A DNA stretch of 64,000 bases from Chloroflexi bacterium UBA6077 (GCA_002436065.1 DIXP01000022.1:63643-127642), one strand, 5' to 3'; counted from the first letter of the stretch, positions 9,701 through 17,894 are shown. Program-made: numbers and translations. The notes: generated by a model not told the origin, from the letters alone.

Positions 9701-10154
9701 CCTCCTCGAGACAGCCGACCCCACGAGGCGGAACCCTTTGCCGGACGCCGGCATTGTCGAGCGGAAGAGGGTTGAGGACTGGTTGAGTGGCAATTCCGAC
9801 CAGCGGCCGGGCAGTGCGGAGATCATCAGCTACGACTCGACCGAGGTTGAGATCAGGACCAAGAGCACTCGTAATGCTGTGCTGTTCATGTCTGACAGCC
9901 ACTACCCAGGGTGGAAGGCGCAGGTTGATGGGCAGGAAGAGCAGGTGTACAGGGCCAACTACCTCTTCCGAGCCGTTCTGGTGCCGGCCGGCGAACACCG
10001 GGTCCGCTTCGTCTTCGAGCCTGAGAGCTTTGCCATAGGCGCCGACATCTCGCGCTTCACCCTGTCCACACTACTCATCTTCTGGGGCGTCATGCTCGTC
10101 GGCGTACCGCTGTCCGTCTGGACATGGCGCCGCCGGCAAGAGGCTTTGAGGTGA
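6729..10154 (+). CDS. YfhO-family polytopic membrane protein with large soluble insert
   Basis: An 1141-residue polytopic membrane protein. The N-terminal half has repeated hydrophobic helices and the segment SRADTVTYYFPIANRLADV plus LLLWTRTIFGGFPLFADGEAG, typical of the YfhO/GT-C family that transfers sugars from polyprenyl-phosphate donors to lipids or lipoteichoic acid. The C-terminal half is a long extracytoplasmic domain ending in a family-typical SDSHYPGWKAQVDGQ segment and a last membrane helix. It is longer than usual for the family: a hydrophilic, Arg/Pro/Trp-rich stretch of about 130 residues (about 235-370) interrupts the membrane domain. The start overlaps the previous stop by one base, so it belongs to the same operon as the glycosidase. 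Confidence 0.82.
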   Translation: MAQHPSLITRIPWRLLISAFWTVVAIGFMLACVLILFWNGLDGGLVYSRADTVTYYFPIANRLADVLREGHLLLWTRTIFGGFPLFADGEAGMLYPPNLIAYLLLPEESAILWLRVARFFMAALFTYCYLVSLRLSRFAAVAGALTYAFGSFTVTQMHHTNVGNTAIWLPLTLCMVELALRSVRRMRWVYATFAGVSVGIQALGLHIQPLLMSGLFLAVYLPFRVLLCPIAWPVKGKTGATRPSRLKLRLATALGALVSLPGRALAPYTERLRQGFVAWNSRPWEWPGGDWPFAHRARDGESLDSLSPPGPRMLEGARKTGSRKLVDRWIVQGRQWVWRLAFHLRDDLPHLLVWARRWGAGFLVKGFHRTVLALLLVGMIPAIAFGLSAVQVIPLVELGMFSFRGAGVNIQFATTYSLPMHNLVNLLFPYFFRYTNRFYWSLWSEWETTLYVGIVGLALAGVALIFVRNRMVLFFGAATVASTLLAMGSYSPYPLYDMLWSLPGFSSLRVPGRFSMLVTFCLAVLAAYGLDWLCRTLRSVRADLPASRWKRLSRSMSVNGFGLYLLALLVAMALVVWWMMGLRLWIEKEPWAVKQWIEQGYLALRSARPWLTSDMVLSFLNYTLDPTNEKTAISLALMLGTFLLLFCWFAYRRLWRVWASLVVVLVAVDLLLFSLDFHPSVPMSQLANPDATAQWLMAQNSDGLTRIYTSRDVRKTEANKLLPFQVADITGYSSLQTTRHLNYMSVLNEYDKPLLDLANIRFVIVPKRLTALPSFEYTSYHPQKPLADGPRSNRGAHVTFYLNPPRKADEVNFIANLRDAVDIPQGAEVADIVVTDTQGERVTLKVRAGIDTGEWAWDRPDVTPLMGHKKARVADKQWVTDKEGRRYEANLYHGELKLDKTRTVASVEYHYNYPRGAGRLYGMMLWENPNTAHQIVGRDRFVPRYEDDEVQILENPSRLPRAFLVPTARIVNRYDMMDTMANGDFDPEKVVLLETADPTRRNPLPDAGIVERKRVEDWLSGNSDQRPGSAEIISYDSTEVEIRTKSTRNAVLFMSDSHYPGWKAQVDGQEEQVYRANYLFRAVLVPAGEHRVRFVFEPESFAIGADISRFTLSTLLIFWGVMLVGVPLSVWTWRRRQEALR

Positions 10155-12193
10155 ATCATCAATTGACCATTAAGACACGTACTCTACTCCTTCTAGCTCT
10201 GACTCTTCTCTCGATCTTGCTCTCCTCCTGCGCCGGCAAACCTTCGCCCTACACGGTGATGGGACCCTATCTGAAGGCGTGGGAGGAGCAGCGATACGGC
10301 GACATGTACGACCTCCTCTCCAGCCAGGCCCAGGCGGGGATCTTGCGTGAGCGCTTCGTACAGCGCTACACGGCCATCAGCGAGGGAAGCACCATACTTT
10401 CAGTGAAGACCGCTTTCACGGTGGATGAACAGCTGGCCAAGGCGGAGACGGCTACCGTCCTGCCCTTCAACGTCGTGATGGCTACCACCAGGGTGGGGGA
10501 GATACGGGAGGACAACCAGTTGCCGGTGGTTTACGAGGGGGAGCAGTGGAGGGTGAACTGGAGTCCCTCCCTGATCTTCAGGGATCTCACCGGTGACAAT
10601 CGGGTCCTCTTCGAGCCCGAGGAGCCGTTGCGAGGCTCCATCTTCGATCGAAAGGGGCGCCCCCTCGCTACCAAGGGAAAGGTGGTGTCCGTGGGCGTGG
10701 TGCCAGGGCAGATCGAGGACGAGGCGAAGCTGCTGGCAGCCCTGGAGGAGCAGTTGAAGATCACCCCCGCGGGGGCGAAGCGGGCCTACCAGGATGCCCA
10801 GCCCGACTGGTTCGTTCCCCTGGTCGATCTGGCGACAACGGAGGCAGCGGTCCTGCGTCCGAAACTGGAGCCGATTCCGGGGATCCTCCTGCGAGAGAAG
10901 GCTGCCAGGGTCTACCCCGCGGGGATGACGGCCTGCCATGTGGTGGGGTACCTCAGCCCTATTACGGCCGAGGAGCTGAAGACCCTGGGCCCGAAGGGCT
11001 ATGGGGAGGAGGACCTGATCGGTCGGGCGGGCATCGAGGGGTGGGGCGAGGAGGTGCTGGCCGGCGAGCGGGGCGGGAAGCTGAGCGTGGTCGATCCCCA
11101 GGGCGATCCGGTGAAGGTGATCGCCCACAAGCCCGCGAGGGACGGGAAGGACATCCACCTGACCCTGGATCTGGATCTCCAGAAGCTGGCAGAGGATGCC
11201 CTGGAGGCGCAGGGTGGGAGCGTGGTGATGCTGGACATCCAGACCAACGGTATCCTGGCGCTGGCCAGCTACCCTCGCTTCGACCCCAATAAGTTCGTCA
11301 CCGGCTTCTCCAGCGCCGAGTGGAAGGCTCTGAACGAGGATAAACTCCACCCATTCCAGAATCGCCCCGTCGCGAGCGCCTACCCCATAGGGTCCGTCTT
11401 CAAGGTGGTTACCATGGCCGCCGGACTTGAGAAGGGCGGCTTCACCCCGAGCAGCTCCTTCGACTGCAACGGTCGCTGGGAGGTGCCGGGCAGTGGCAGG
11501 ATCATGGGGGATTGGGTGCCGCAGGGGCACGGCCACCTGGATCTGTTCCAGGGGCTGGTGCAGTCCTGCAACATAGTGTTCTACGAGCTGGGCAAGAAGC
11601 TGGATTCCCTCGATCGGGGCATCCTGCCCAGCTTTGCCCGAGGCTTCGGCTTCGGCCAGGTCACGGGGCTGGTGGGGCTGGATGAGGTGGGTGGGTTGGT
11701 GCCCGACCCGGCCTGGAAGCAGGCTAACCAGAGCGACAGCTGGTATCTCGGGGACAGTGCCAACCTGGCCATCGGCCAGGGCTTCTTCCTCGCGACGCCG
11801 CTCCAGGTGGCCAACGCCTACGCCGCGATCGCTCGCGGTGGCGCGCTCCAAACGGCTGTTCTTGTGGCCAAGCAGGGTGACCAGAGTTTTCAGGCCCAGT
11901 CGAAGGGGAATCTGCCCCTCTCCGCGACCAATCTGGATGTGATCCGGCAGGCGATGCACGGCGTGGTCTCGGACCCGAATGGGACGGCGGTTTACGCCTT
12001 CCGCGGCTCCAACCTCTCGCTGGCGGCCAAGACCGGCTCGGCCGAGGCGGGAGGACCGGACTCCCACGCCTGGTTCGCCGCCTATGCCCCCTACGAGCAT
12101 CCCGAGATCGCACTGGTGGTGATGGTGGAGGAGAAGGGCCACGGTGCCGAGGTAGCTGCCCCCGTGGCCCGGAAGATCCTGGATAAGAGGTAG
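10151..12193 (+). CDS. MecA-like class B penicillin-binding protein (transpeptidase)
   Basis: A 680-residue peptidoglycan DD-transpeptidase. The GTG at 10151 is chosen because it overlaps the previous stop (GTGA) and is preceded by AAGAGG. The N terminus is a lipoprotein or anchor signal ending in LLSSC. An NTF2-like MecA_N domain (about 30-140) and a dimerisation domain precede the transpeptidase domain, whose active-site motifs are all present: S415-VFK, S472-CN and K627-TG. The enzyme cross-links peptidoglycan stems at the outer face of the membrane. MecA_N-type proteins are common in Gram-positives and Chloroflexota and do not by themselves mean beta-lactam resistance. It ends seven bases from the convergent gene at 12200. 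Confidence 0.93.
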   Translation: MNHQLTIKTRTLLLLALTLLSILLSSCAGKPSPYTVMGPYLKAWEEQRYGDMYDLLSSQAQAGILRERFVQRYTAISEGSTILSVKTAFTVDEQLAKAETATVLPFNVVMATTRVGEIREDNQLPVVYEGEQWRVNWSPSLIFRDLTGDNRVLFEPEEPLRGSIFDRKGRPLATKGKVVSVGVVPGQIEDEAKLLAALEEQLKITPAGAKRAYQDAQPDWFVPLVDLATTEAAVLRPKLEPIPGILLREKAARVYPAGMTACHVVGYLSPITAEELKTLGPKGYGEEDLIGRAGIEGWGEEVLAGERGGKLSVVDPQGDPVKVIAHKPARDGKDIHLTLDLDLQKLAEDALEAQGGSVVMLDIQTNGILALASYPRFDPNKFVTGFSSAEWKALNEDKLHPFQNRPVASAYPIGSVFKVVTMAAGLEKGGFTPSSSFDCNGRWEVPGSGRIMGDWVPQGHGHLDLFQGLVQSCNIVFYELGKKLDSLDRGILPSFARGFGFGQVTGLVGLDEVGGLVPDPAWKQANQSDSWYLGDSANLAIGQGFFLATPLQVANAYAAIARGGALQTAVLVAKQGDQSFQAQSKGNLPLSATNLDVIRQAMHGVVSDPNGTAVYAFRGSNLSLAAKTGSAEAGGPDSHAWFAAYAPYEHPEIALVVMVEEKGHGAEVAAPVARKILDKR

Positions 12194-12199
12194 CTCCTT

Positions 12200-12883
12200 C
12201 TACTTGCGGTAGCGGTTGTTGTAGAGGGCTGGGTCATGGAGTGCGCGACGGTTGGGGCAGGATGGGCGCGGGCACAGCATGCAGTTCTCGTAGCTCTCGG
12301 TGCCTGAAAAGTAGATGCCCGATGTCGTCTTGGTCGGCAGCATCAGCATGCTCTCTGTGAGGCGCACCCCCACCGTGAACTCCGTGTCGCCCAACAGTCG
12401 GAAGAGCGGTTGCTGCTCCTCAATAGGCCAGTCTGGCAAGGAGCCAGGGCCCATACGGTACACCTCTCCTGGCTGATATCTCTCCTGTAGGTAGTCCACG
12501 AAGGCATTTCTGGCGTTGCGTATAGCCATTTGGCAGATGTTGTCGGCCCAGAAGCGCTCGAGCAGGTCGCTATAGCCCTGTGTCCATCGATCCAACTCCA
12601 GACCGCAAGTGGCGACGTACGGGAAGACCCGGTTGGTGTTCTGGAGGTTGACCACCATCACCCGACTGTTGAACCTGACCCCATCCACCACCACATAGTC
12701 ATCGCCGCGCTCGTCGATGAAGGCCACCCCACCCAGCGCTTTGGGCCTGCCTATCGACTCTGCTTCGCGCACGAGCTTCCGCAGTTCATCTGCCCTCGTG
12801 GAGTCTTCGGCTATGCGCAGCCGCTTGAGCAGCTCCCCCATCGGCAGTTGCGACGGGACGTTGTCAATTATCACAGCTTGCAC
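12200..12883 (-). CDS. Methionine-synthase-type B12 activation domain protein
   Basis: A 227-residue protein if it starts at the GTG at 12883, which has AGGGAGA upstream; the frame is open further but lacks a good ribosome site. The C-terminal two thirds match the activation (SAM-binding) region of cobalamin-dependent methionine synthase: GSLPDWPIEEQQPLFRLLG and GVRLTESMLMLPTKTTSG correspond to the conserved strands around bound SAM. It ends with CMLCPRPSCPNRR, a Cys-rich tail seen in free-standing members that reactivate corrinoid proteins. No methionine synthase catalytic gene is in the window. It probably supports reductive methylation of a corrinoid enzyme; partners are unknown. It is convergent with the penicillin-binding protein. 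Confidence 0.75.
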   Translation of the reverse strand: MQAVIIDNVPSQLPMGELLKRLRIAEDSTRADELRKLVREAESIGRPKALGGVAFIDERGDDYVVVDGVRFNSRVMVVNLQNTNRVFPYVATCGLELDRWTQGYSDLLERFWADNICQMAIRNARNAFVDYLQERYQPGEVYRMGPGSLPDWPIEEQQPLFRLLGDTEFTVGVRLTESMLMLPTKTTSGIYFSGTESYENCMLCPRPSCPNRRALHDPALYNNRYRK

Positions 12884-13136
12884 GGTCGTCTCCCTGATGC
12901 TGATTTTGTGAGCCGGCTTGGGGGTTGAGGAGACTATTCGACGATCGAGAGCCCGCCGCCTCCCCTGTATTCTACTACTACTGTTCACAGGCCAGCCACC
13001 AACTCTGGAGGGTGCCCGACCCCATATTTGCCTCATAGGCATTGTAGATGGCACAATCTATCTCAGCAAGCCATCATCTCGTAGAGTAGGGTATTGAGCT
13101 GGAAGCCTTCGGACTGTTCGGGTTAGTACAACGCAT

Positions 13137-14117
13137 ATGCCTGGAAGGGCGATAGAAAAACAAATGGGGGACCGGAGACTGTCAGCACCAGATACTCAGC
13201 ACTCGGGACCGGTTGCCAGCACCCGCTACCCGAAGGGGAAGCGCCACAGGCGATCGCCTCAGTTCGTTCATCCCAGCGAGGAGGAGTTCGCCCGCTTCCT
13301 GGACTTCTACAGGATCGAGTGGATCTACGAGCCCCAGTCATTCCCGCTCAAGTGGGATGGCGACCGGGTGACGGAGATGCTCACCCCCGACTTCTACCTG
13401 CCGGGTCTCGATCTCTACGTGGAACTGACCACGATGAAGCAGAGTCTGGTGACCAAGAAGAATCGCAAACTGCGGGAACTACGGGAGCTGTACCCCGGCA
13501 CCAACATCCGGCTGCTCTACCGGAAGGACTACCAGAGCCTGCTGGCGAAGTACGGCTACCGAGCCATCACCCCCACTACCCTGGATAGCATCGACCACAT
13601 ACTGTTCAGCGCCGACGAGATCCAGAAGAGGGTGCGGGCGCTTGCGGCGGAGATCTCAAGGGACTATGCGGGCGAGGAGGTCCGGGTAGTTGGGATCCTG
13701 AAGGGGGTGGCCTTCTTCATGACCGACCTGACGAGGCGCATTGATCTCCCGGTCTCCACCGACTACATGTTCATCACGAAGTATCAGCGCAATGGCTCCG
13801 AATCCGAGGCCGTGCGAATCCTCAAGGACCTGGACCATTCTATTCAGGGTCGCCACGTGCTGCTGGTGGAGGACATCGTGGACACGGGGATCACCTTACG
13901 GTACATCCTCAGCTACCTGCGTGCCCGGAAGCCGGCCAGTCTGAAGGTGTGCACCCTGCTTGACCGCCGGGCCCGACGGCTGGTGGAGCAGCCGCTGGAT
14001 TACGTTGGCTTCGAGGTCCCCGATGAGTATATGGTGGGCTACGGCTTGGACCATCGGGAGATGTATCGCAATCTGCCCTACCTCTGCGTCCTGAAGCCCG
14101 AGGCGTACAGGGGTTAG
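13137..14117 (+). CDS. Fusion of nuclease-like domain with hypoxanthine-type phosphoribosyltransferase
   Basis: A 326-residue two-domain protein. The N-terminal part (about 45-145) looks like a PD-(D/E)XK-type fold: TPDFYLP at 83-89 followed by YVELTTMKQ, so P84-D85 and E96 are present but the usual ExK Lys is Thr98, with Lys101 and Lys107-108 close by. The C-terminal part (about 157-320) is a purine phosphoribosyltransferase of the Hpt class with GILKG and the PRPP loop VLLVEDIVDTGITL (241-254). The first domain may be a binding or structural module rather than a nuclease. The start is the first ATG; M10 at 13164 is an alternative. It is divergent from the activation-protein gene across a gap of about 250 bases in which no other gene was found. 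Confidence 0.82.
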   Translation: MPGRAIEKQMGDRRLSAPDTQHSGPVASTRYPKGKRHRRSPQFVHPSEEEFARFLDFYRIEWIYEPQSFPLKWDGDRVTEMLTPDFYLPGLDLYVELTTMKQSLVTKKNRKLRELRELYPGTNIRLLYRKDYQSLLAKYGYRAITPTTLDSIDHILFSADEIQKRVRALAAEISRDYAGEEVRVVGILKGVAFFMTDLTRRIDLPVSTDYMFITKYQRNGSESEAVRILKDLDHSIQGRHVLLVEDIVDTGITLRYILSYLRARKPASLKVCTLLDRRARRLVEQPLDYVGFEVPDEYMVGYGLDHREMYRNLPYLCVLKPEAYRG

Positions 14118-14125
14118 CTCCCGGC

Positions 14126-14680
14126 TCAGAATTCCACACCCTTCTGGGCAACTACTCCATTCTCGTACGCGTGCTTCACCATTCGCATCTCGGTAACCAG
14201 GTCTGCTGCCTCAACAACTTCTGGTGCGGCACCGCGCCCGGTGAGAACTAGGTGAACTTTCGGATGCTTCTCCTGAATAAGGGCAAGGATTTGTTCGTTG
14301 GTAATCAGCTTTGCTTTGACTGCCCCCAACACCTCGTCGAGAATCACCAAACGGTATTCCCCAGAACTCACCTTGGTCTTTGCCAACGCCAGGGCTTCCT
14401 GGGCCGCATGATGATGCTCCTCAGGAGTAGCGCGGTTCCACGGGCCCATAGTGAAACCGTGGCCGGTGGTCGTCCATTCGATGTAGGGTGTGAGCTGTTT
14501 GGCTGTCTCTTCCTCTCCAGTACACATTGTGCCCTTGATGAATTGAATGACTGCAACTTTGAACCGGTGCCCCACGGCTCTCATAACCATACCCAAAGCT
14601 GCCGTAGTCTTGCCCTTGCCATCACCAGTAAATACCAGAACCAATCCCTTGGTCTTTGGCGTAGCCTGCGCGGGTGTCAC
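14126..14680 (-). CDS. cobO: Cob(I)alamin adenosyltransferase, CobO/BtuR type
   Basis: A 184-residue cytoplasmic enzyme that transfers the adenosyl group of ATP to cob(I)alamin to make coenzyme B12. It has the reversed P-loop FTGDGKGKTT (17-26), WTTTGHGF, the Walker-B-like LVILDEVLGA and the C-terminal LVTEMRMVKHAYENGV typical of CobO. A GTG start at 14680 is preceded by AGGAGAG. It is convergent with the HPRT fusion and lies just downstream of the catabolic block. It would supply adenosylcobalamin to the glutamate mutase encoded at 24040-26002, an inference from context. Confidence 0.95.
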   Translation of the reverse strand: MTPAQATPKTKGLVLVFTGDGKGKTTAALGMVMRAVGHRFKVAVIQFIKGTMCTGEEETAKQLTPYIEWTTTGHGFTMGPWNRATPEEHHHAAQEALALAKTKVSSGEYRLVILDEVLGAVKAKLITNEQILALIQEKHPKVHLVLTGRGAAPEVVEAADLVTEMRMVKHAYENGVVAQKGVEF

Positions 14681-14761
14681 AGTTGCTCTCCTTGGCTAGC
14701 TAGAGCCAGAGTCGATAGCCCGAAGTGATCCATATAGAGTCGAGAGTAGATGGATGTGGAC

Positions 14762-15943
14762 TTAGGCTATTGCACTCTCAGCCCTAAGCTGGGTTACCCT
14801 TTCGTTAGAGTATCCGAGGAGTTCAGTTAAGATCTCATTAGTATGTTCACCAAGCTGGGGTGGAGCGCTACGGATCGCCGTCCCTGCTTTGGCAAAGCGG
14901 TAGGGCATTTCTATGGCGTTTACTGGCCCGGTGTTGGGGTGAAACATCGTTTTCACCACTTCCCGTGCCATCACGTGAGGATTCTCTAGGGCACGGTCTA
15001 TCGTATTCACCGGTCCTGCAGGAATGCCTGCTTCATCGAAGATCTTATCCCATTCATCTGCGGTTTTAGTGCAAAGCTGCGCGCTAATCATGGCGTTGAC
15101 TCGATCCCGATTCGCCACCCGCTGGGCCATTGAATTGAAATCAGGGTCGTCAGCCATCTCGGGCGTAGCCAACAGCTCACAAAACTTGGGCCATTGGCGG
15201 TCGTTGACTTGGATGTGGATATATCGACCATCGCTGGTTGGATAGTTGGCGCTGGGGACCCGCAAGGGGTGTTCTGAACCTAAACAAGTTGGAATCTCTC
15301 CGGTAAAGAAGTAGATGCCGGCAAACATCGTCATCATCGCCAGGGTGCTGTCTAACATGCTCAATTCTATATACTGGCCTTGGCCGGTTTTTTCACGTCG
15401 GTACAGACTAGTAACTATGGAGAAGGCGCCTAACGATCCACTGAATATGTCGGTAACAGGAACTCCGCACTTCACGGGCTCGCCATCTCGGGGGCCCGTC
15501 ACGCTCATGAGGCCTGACATTGCCTGAAGAATGGGATCGTAGGCTCTCCTATCGCGGTACGGCCCGCTCTCGCCGAATCCGGTTATAGAACAGTAGACTA
15601 TCGATGGGTTGATTGCGGCGAGGGTTTGGTAGTCGACACCCAGCCTCTGGGGTACACCGGGACCGAAGTTGAGAACTACTACATCAGACTGTCTGGTGAG
15701 ATCCCATACGGTCTGCTTACCGCCTTCCGTTTTCAGGTTGATCGCGATACTTCGCTTGCTCCGGTTGACAGAGAAGAAATATCCACTTTCCCCGTTTTTC
15801 ATTGGAGGGGTTCCTCGTAACTCGTCGCCGACAAGATCCTCCACTTTGATGACGTTGGCTCCTAACTCGGCCAGCATCATCGTACAATAAGGGCCGGCCA
15901 GCACGCGGGTGAGGTCCAGAACTCGTATTCCAGATAGAGACAT
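14762..15943 (-). CDS. CaiB/BaiF family (class III) CoA-transferase, cassette A
   Basis: A 393-residue class III acyl-CoA transferase that moves CoA between carboxylic acids. Conserved features are LDLTRVLAGPYCTMMLAELGA at the start, the VNRSKRSIAINLK segment, and D165 in PVTDIFSG, which aligns with the catalytic Asp of formyl-CoA transferase; RREKTGQGQ follows. It is the last gene of cassette A and is about 200 bases below the ECHDC3-like crotonase, with a probable terminator between them. The paralogue at 45028-46212 has the same place in cassette B. The natural acid is unknown; a short dicarboxylate or branched acid imported by the adjacent Tct system is a reasonable guess. Confidence 0.9.
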   Translation of the reverse strand: MSLSGIRVLDLTRVLAGPYCTMMLAELGANVIKVEDLVGDELRGTPPMKNGESGYFFSVNRSKRSIAINLKTEGGKQTVWDLTRQSDVVVLNFGPGVPQRLGVDYQTLAAINPSIVYCSITGFGESGPYRDRRAYDPILQAMSGLMSVTGPRDGEPVKCGVPVTDIFSGSLGAFSIVTSLYRREKTGQGQYIELSMLDSTLAMMTMFAGIYFFTGEIPTCLGSEHPLRVPSANYPTSDGRYIHIQVNDRQWPKFCELLATPEMADDPDFNSMAQRVANRDRVNAMISAQLCTKTADEWDKIFDEAGIPAGPVNTIDRALENPHVMAREVVKTMFHPNTGPVNAIEMPYRFAKAGTAIRSAPPQLGEHTNEILTELLGYSNERVTQLRAESAIA

Positions 15944-16090
15944 GACAGATAGACCTCTCGTCGATAGATATCACCTGAGGGTGGTAAGAACGCCTAATGG
16001 AGCCCGACATAGCCGCGACGCGGCGCTAAGCTCGTGTCACGTGCGCAGAAACAATCTACCTCTTCCAGTGTGTCGGTAGGCTTTCTAAGT

Positions 16091-16128
16091 AAACAGGGCC
16101 GCACGACGAGTCCCGCGCAGCCCTGTTT
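16091..16128 (-). terminator. Probable hairpin terminator below the ECHDC3-like crotonase
   Basis: The arms AAACAGGGC and GCCCTGTTT are separated by 20 bases, 15 bases past the stop of the gene ending at 16143. The T-run after the stem on the minus strand is only three bases, so termination may be partial and read-through into the CoA-transferase gene is possible. Confidence 0.5.
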
Positions 16129-16142
16129 TGACCAACTGGCCG

Positions 16143-16937
16143 TTAGCGCCCCTTCCAGATAGGAGCACGCTTTTCCTGGAAGGCCTTTATACCCTCGATA
16201 GCGTCTTCACTCGCCTCTAGCTTGTGGAACATCAACTCGGCGATGTTATAAGCGTCATCAGACCTCAGATGGAGTGTTCGAAGAGTTACCTCCTTCATAG
16301 CCCGAAGCGCTAGTGGCGCATTGGCCAGCAGTTTATGGGCGTAAGCGAGCGATGCGGACATAGCTTCGCCATCTGGAACCACCTTGTTGACTAATGAGAG
16401 ATCGTAGGCCTGTTGGGCCGTGATGAGATCACCGGTCAACAAGACCTCGAAAGCTTTATTGAGTGGGACGCTACGCGCGAGCATGGTAGGCCCACTGATG
16501 GAAGACAGACCTCGCTTCACCTGTGGCCATCCGAAAGTGGCCTTCTCGCTGGCGACTCTAATGTCGGAGTTTAGGGCGAGGGCACACCCCTGGGCGAGGC
16601 AGTAACCGTTTACAGCCGAGATCATTGGCTTATAGATGCTGTTCAGAAGACGGTAGAGATCCTGGTGGCTTGGACCCCCTGGAGTCTTATCCAACAGATC
16701 ATGGCCGGAGCTGAAGGCCGGTCCTCGGCCCGTAATTATTGCCACCCATAGATCCGGATTGTTGTTGAATTCGGAGAGTGTCTCGTAGAGACGAGTCCGG
16801 AGCGCCGCGTTGAGAGCATTCCGCTTCTCAGGACGATTAAGAGTCAGAATCGCCAGGTGCCCATCAACTTCATACAGTAGCACGTCCTGTCCGCTGGTTG
16901 GCGTAGGAGTGGCTGTTGCAGCGTTGTTAGCCTCCAT
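16143..16937 (-). CDS. ECHDC3-like crotonase-fold protein without catalytic Glu pair, cassette A
   Basis: A 264-residue crotonase-superfamily protein. The oxyanion-hole regions are intact (AFSSGHDLLDKT near 75-85 and AVNGYCLAQGC near 108-118). The two glutamates of enoyl-CoA hydratase are replaced: A119 stands where hydratases have Glu in GGGCE, and Q139 in WPQVKRG replaces the second Glu. The pattern resembles ECHDC3-type proteins, whose reaction is poorly defined. A CoA-thioester ligand is likely; plain water addition is unlikely. It has GGAGG before its ATG and sits between the true hydratase and the CoA-transferase, the same position as its paralogue at 46249. Confidence 0.85.
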   Translation of the reverse strand: MEANNAATATPTPTSGQDVLLYEVDGHLAILTLNRPEKRNALNAALRTRLYETLSEFNNNPDLWVAIITGRGPAFSSGHDLLDKTPGGPSHQDLYRLLNSIYKPMISAVNGYCLAQGCALALNSDIRVASEKATFGWPQVKRGLSSISGPTMLARSVPLNKAFEVLLTGDLITAQQAYDLSLVNKVVPDGEAMSASLAYAHKLLANAPLALRAMKEVTLRTLHLRSDDAYNIAELMFHKLEASEDAIEGIKAFQEKRAPIWKGR

Positions 16938-17041
16938 TGTTTTCCTCCATCATTATTTGCATCAATTTATATGATGCATGCGACAGACCTTCCCCAGGTC
17001 TCTCTAGATGTCTGTTTCAACTCTTTGTAGGTAGTGGGTAC

Positions 17042-17824
17042 CTACTTACCGATGAACTCTGGTTCGCGCTTTTCGATGAAAGCGGCCATGCCCACCTTTT
17101 GGTCCTGAGTCGAGAAGCACAAAGCAAAGAGGTCGACTTCCACTTCACAAGCAGACTCAGTATCAAGGAACATCGATTTGTTCATTGACCGCTTGGCCCC
17201 GGCTATGGCGAAAGGCGCCATCTTCGCCACGGTTGTCGCCACCTTCATGGCCTCTTCTTGGAGCTGTTCGGCAGGAACCACGGCGCTGACCAGACCCAGC
17301 CGTAGGGCTTCTTCCGGGAATATGCGCCTTCCGGTCAGGATCATCTCCCTTGCGGCCCCCTGGCCCACGATTCGGTGGAGTCTCACTGTTGCACCCCATC
17401 CGGGCAGTATCCCAAGTCCTACCTCTGGCTGCCCGAAGCGAGACTTATCGCTGGCTATGCGGATGTCACAGGCGCACGCCAACTCACATCCCCCACCCAA
17501 GGCAACCCCGTTGATGGCAGCGATCACCGGCTTGTCTATCCATTCGATGAGCTGCAGGAGCTTGTGCCCTCTCCAGGAGAACTCCCTGGCATCAGTAGGC
17601 GCCATAGCACTCATCGACTTAATATCGGCTCCCGCAATGAACGCTCGCTCGCCTACACCGGTAAAGATCACCGCCCGCACTTCCGAATCTCTTGCAGCAG
17701 TCTGAAACGCTTCTATGAGATCGTCAATGATCGCCGGGTTAAGGGCGTTGTAGGCCTCGGGCCTATCGATGGTTATCCGGAGGACATGCTCGAGTTTCTC
17801 CAGCTTGATTTGCCCCGTTTTCAT
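17042..17824 (-). CDS. Enoyl-CoA hydratase (crotonase), cassette A
   Basis: A 260-residue crotonase. Both catalytic glutamates are present, E114 in GGGCELACACD and E134 in GQPEVGLG, and the oxyanion-hole GADIKSM and AAINGVALGGG segments are intact, so it should hydrate trans-2-enoyl-CoA to 3-hydroxyacyl-CoA. The ATG at 17824 is preferred because AGGAG lies nine bases upstream; the ATG three codons earlier abuts the same site. It follows the thiolase gene by about 70 bases on the same strand. Its closest relative in the window is 48110-48895. The pairing with thiolase implies one beta-oxidation-type turn; no 3-hydroxyacyl-CoA dehydrogenase is in this cassette. Confidence 0.92.
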   Translation of the reverse strand: MKTGQIKLEKLEHVLRITIDRPEAYNALNPAIIDDLIEAFQTAARDSEVRAVIFTGVGERAFIAGADIKSMSAMAPTDAREFSWRGHKLLQLIEWIDKPVIAAINGVALGGGCELACACDIRIASDKSRFGQPEVGLGILPGWGATVRLHRIVGQGAAREMILTGRRIFPEEALRLGLVSAVVPAEQLQEEAMKVATTVAKMAPFAIAGAKRSMNKSMFLDTESACEVEVDLFALCFSTQDQKVGMAAFIEKREPEFIGK

Positions 17825-17894
17825 CTTCACCATCTCCTACGTTTCTTGTGTATATGACTTGGCAAATACGGTGGCGTTCCTCTTCTGCATTGCG

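Noticed and set aside
10400..12142. Long open frame on the minus strand opposite the penicillin-binding protein
   Set aside because: The plus strand encodes all three transpeptidase motifs in order. The opposing frame has low-complexity Gly/His/Leu composition and no ribosome site, a common shadow in GC-rich genes.
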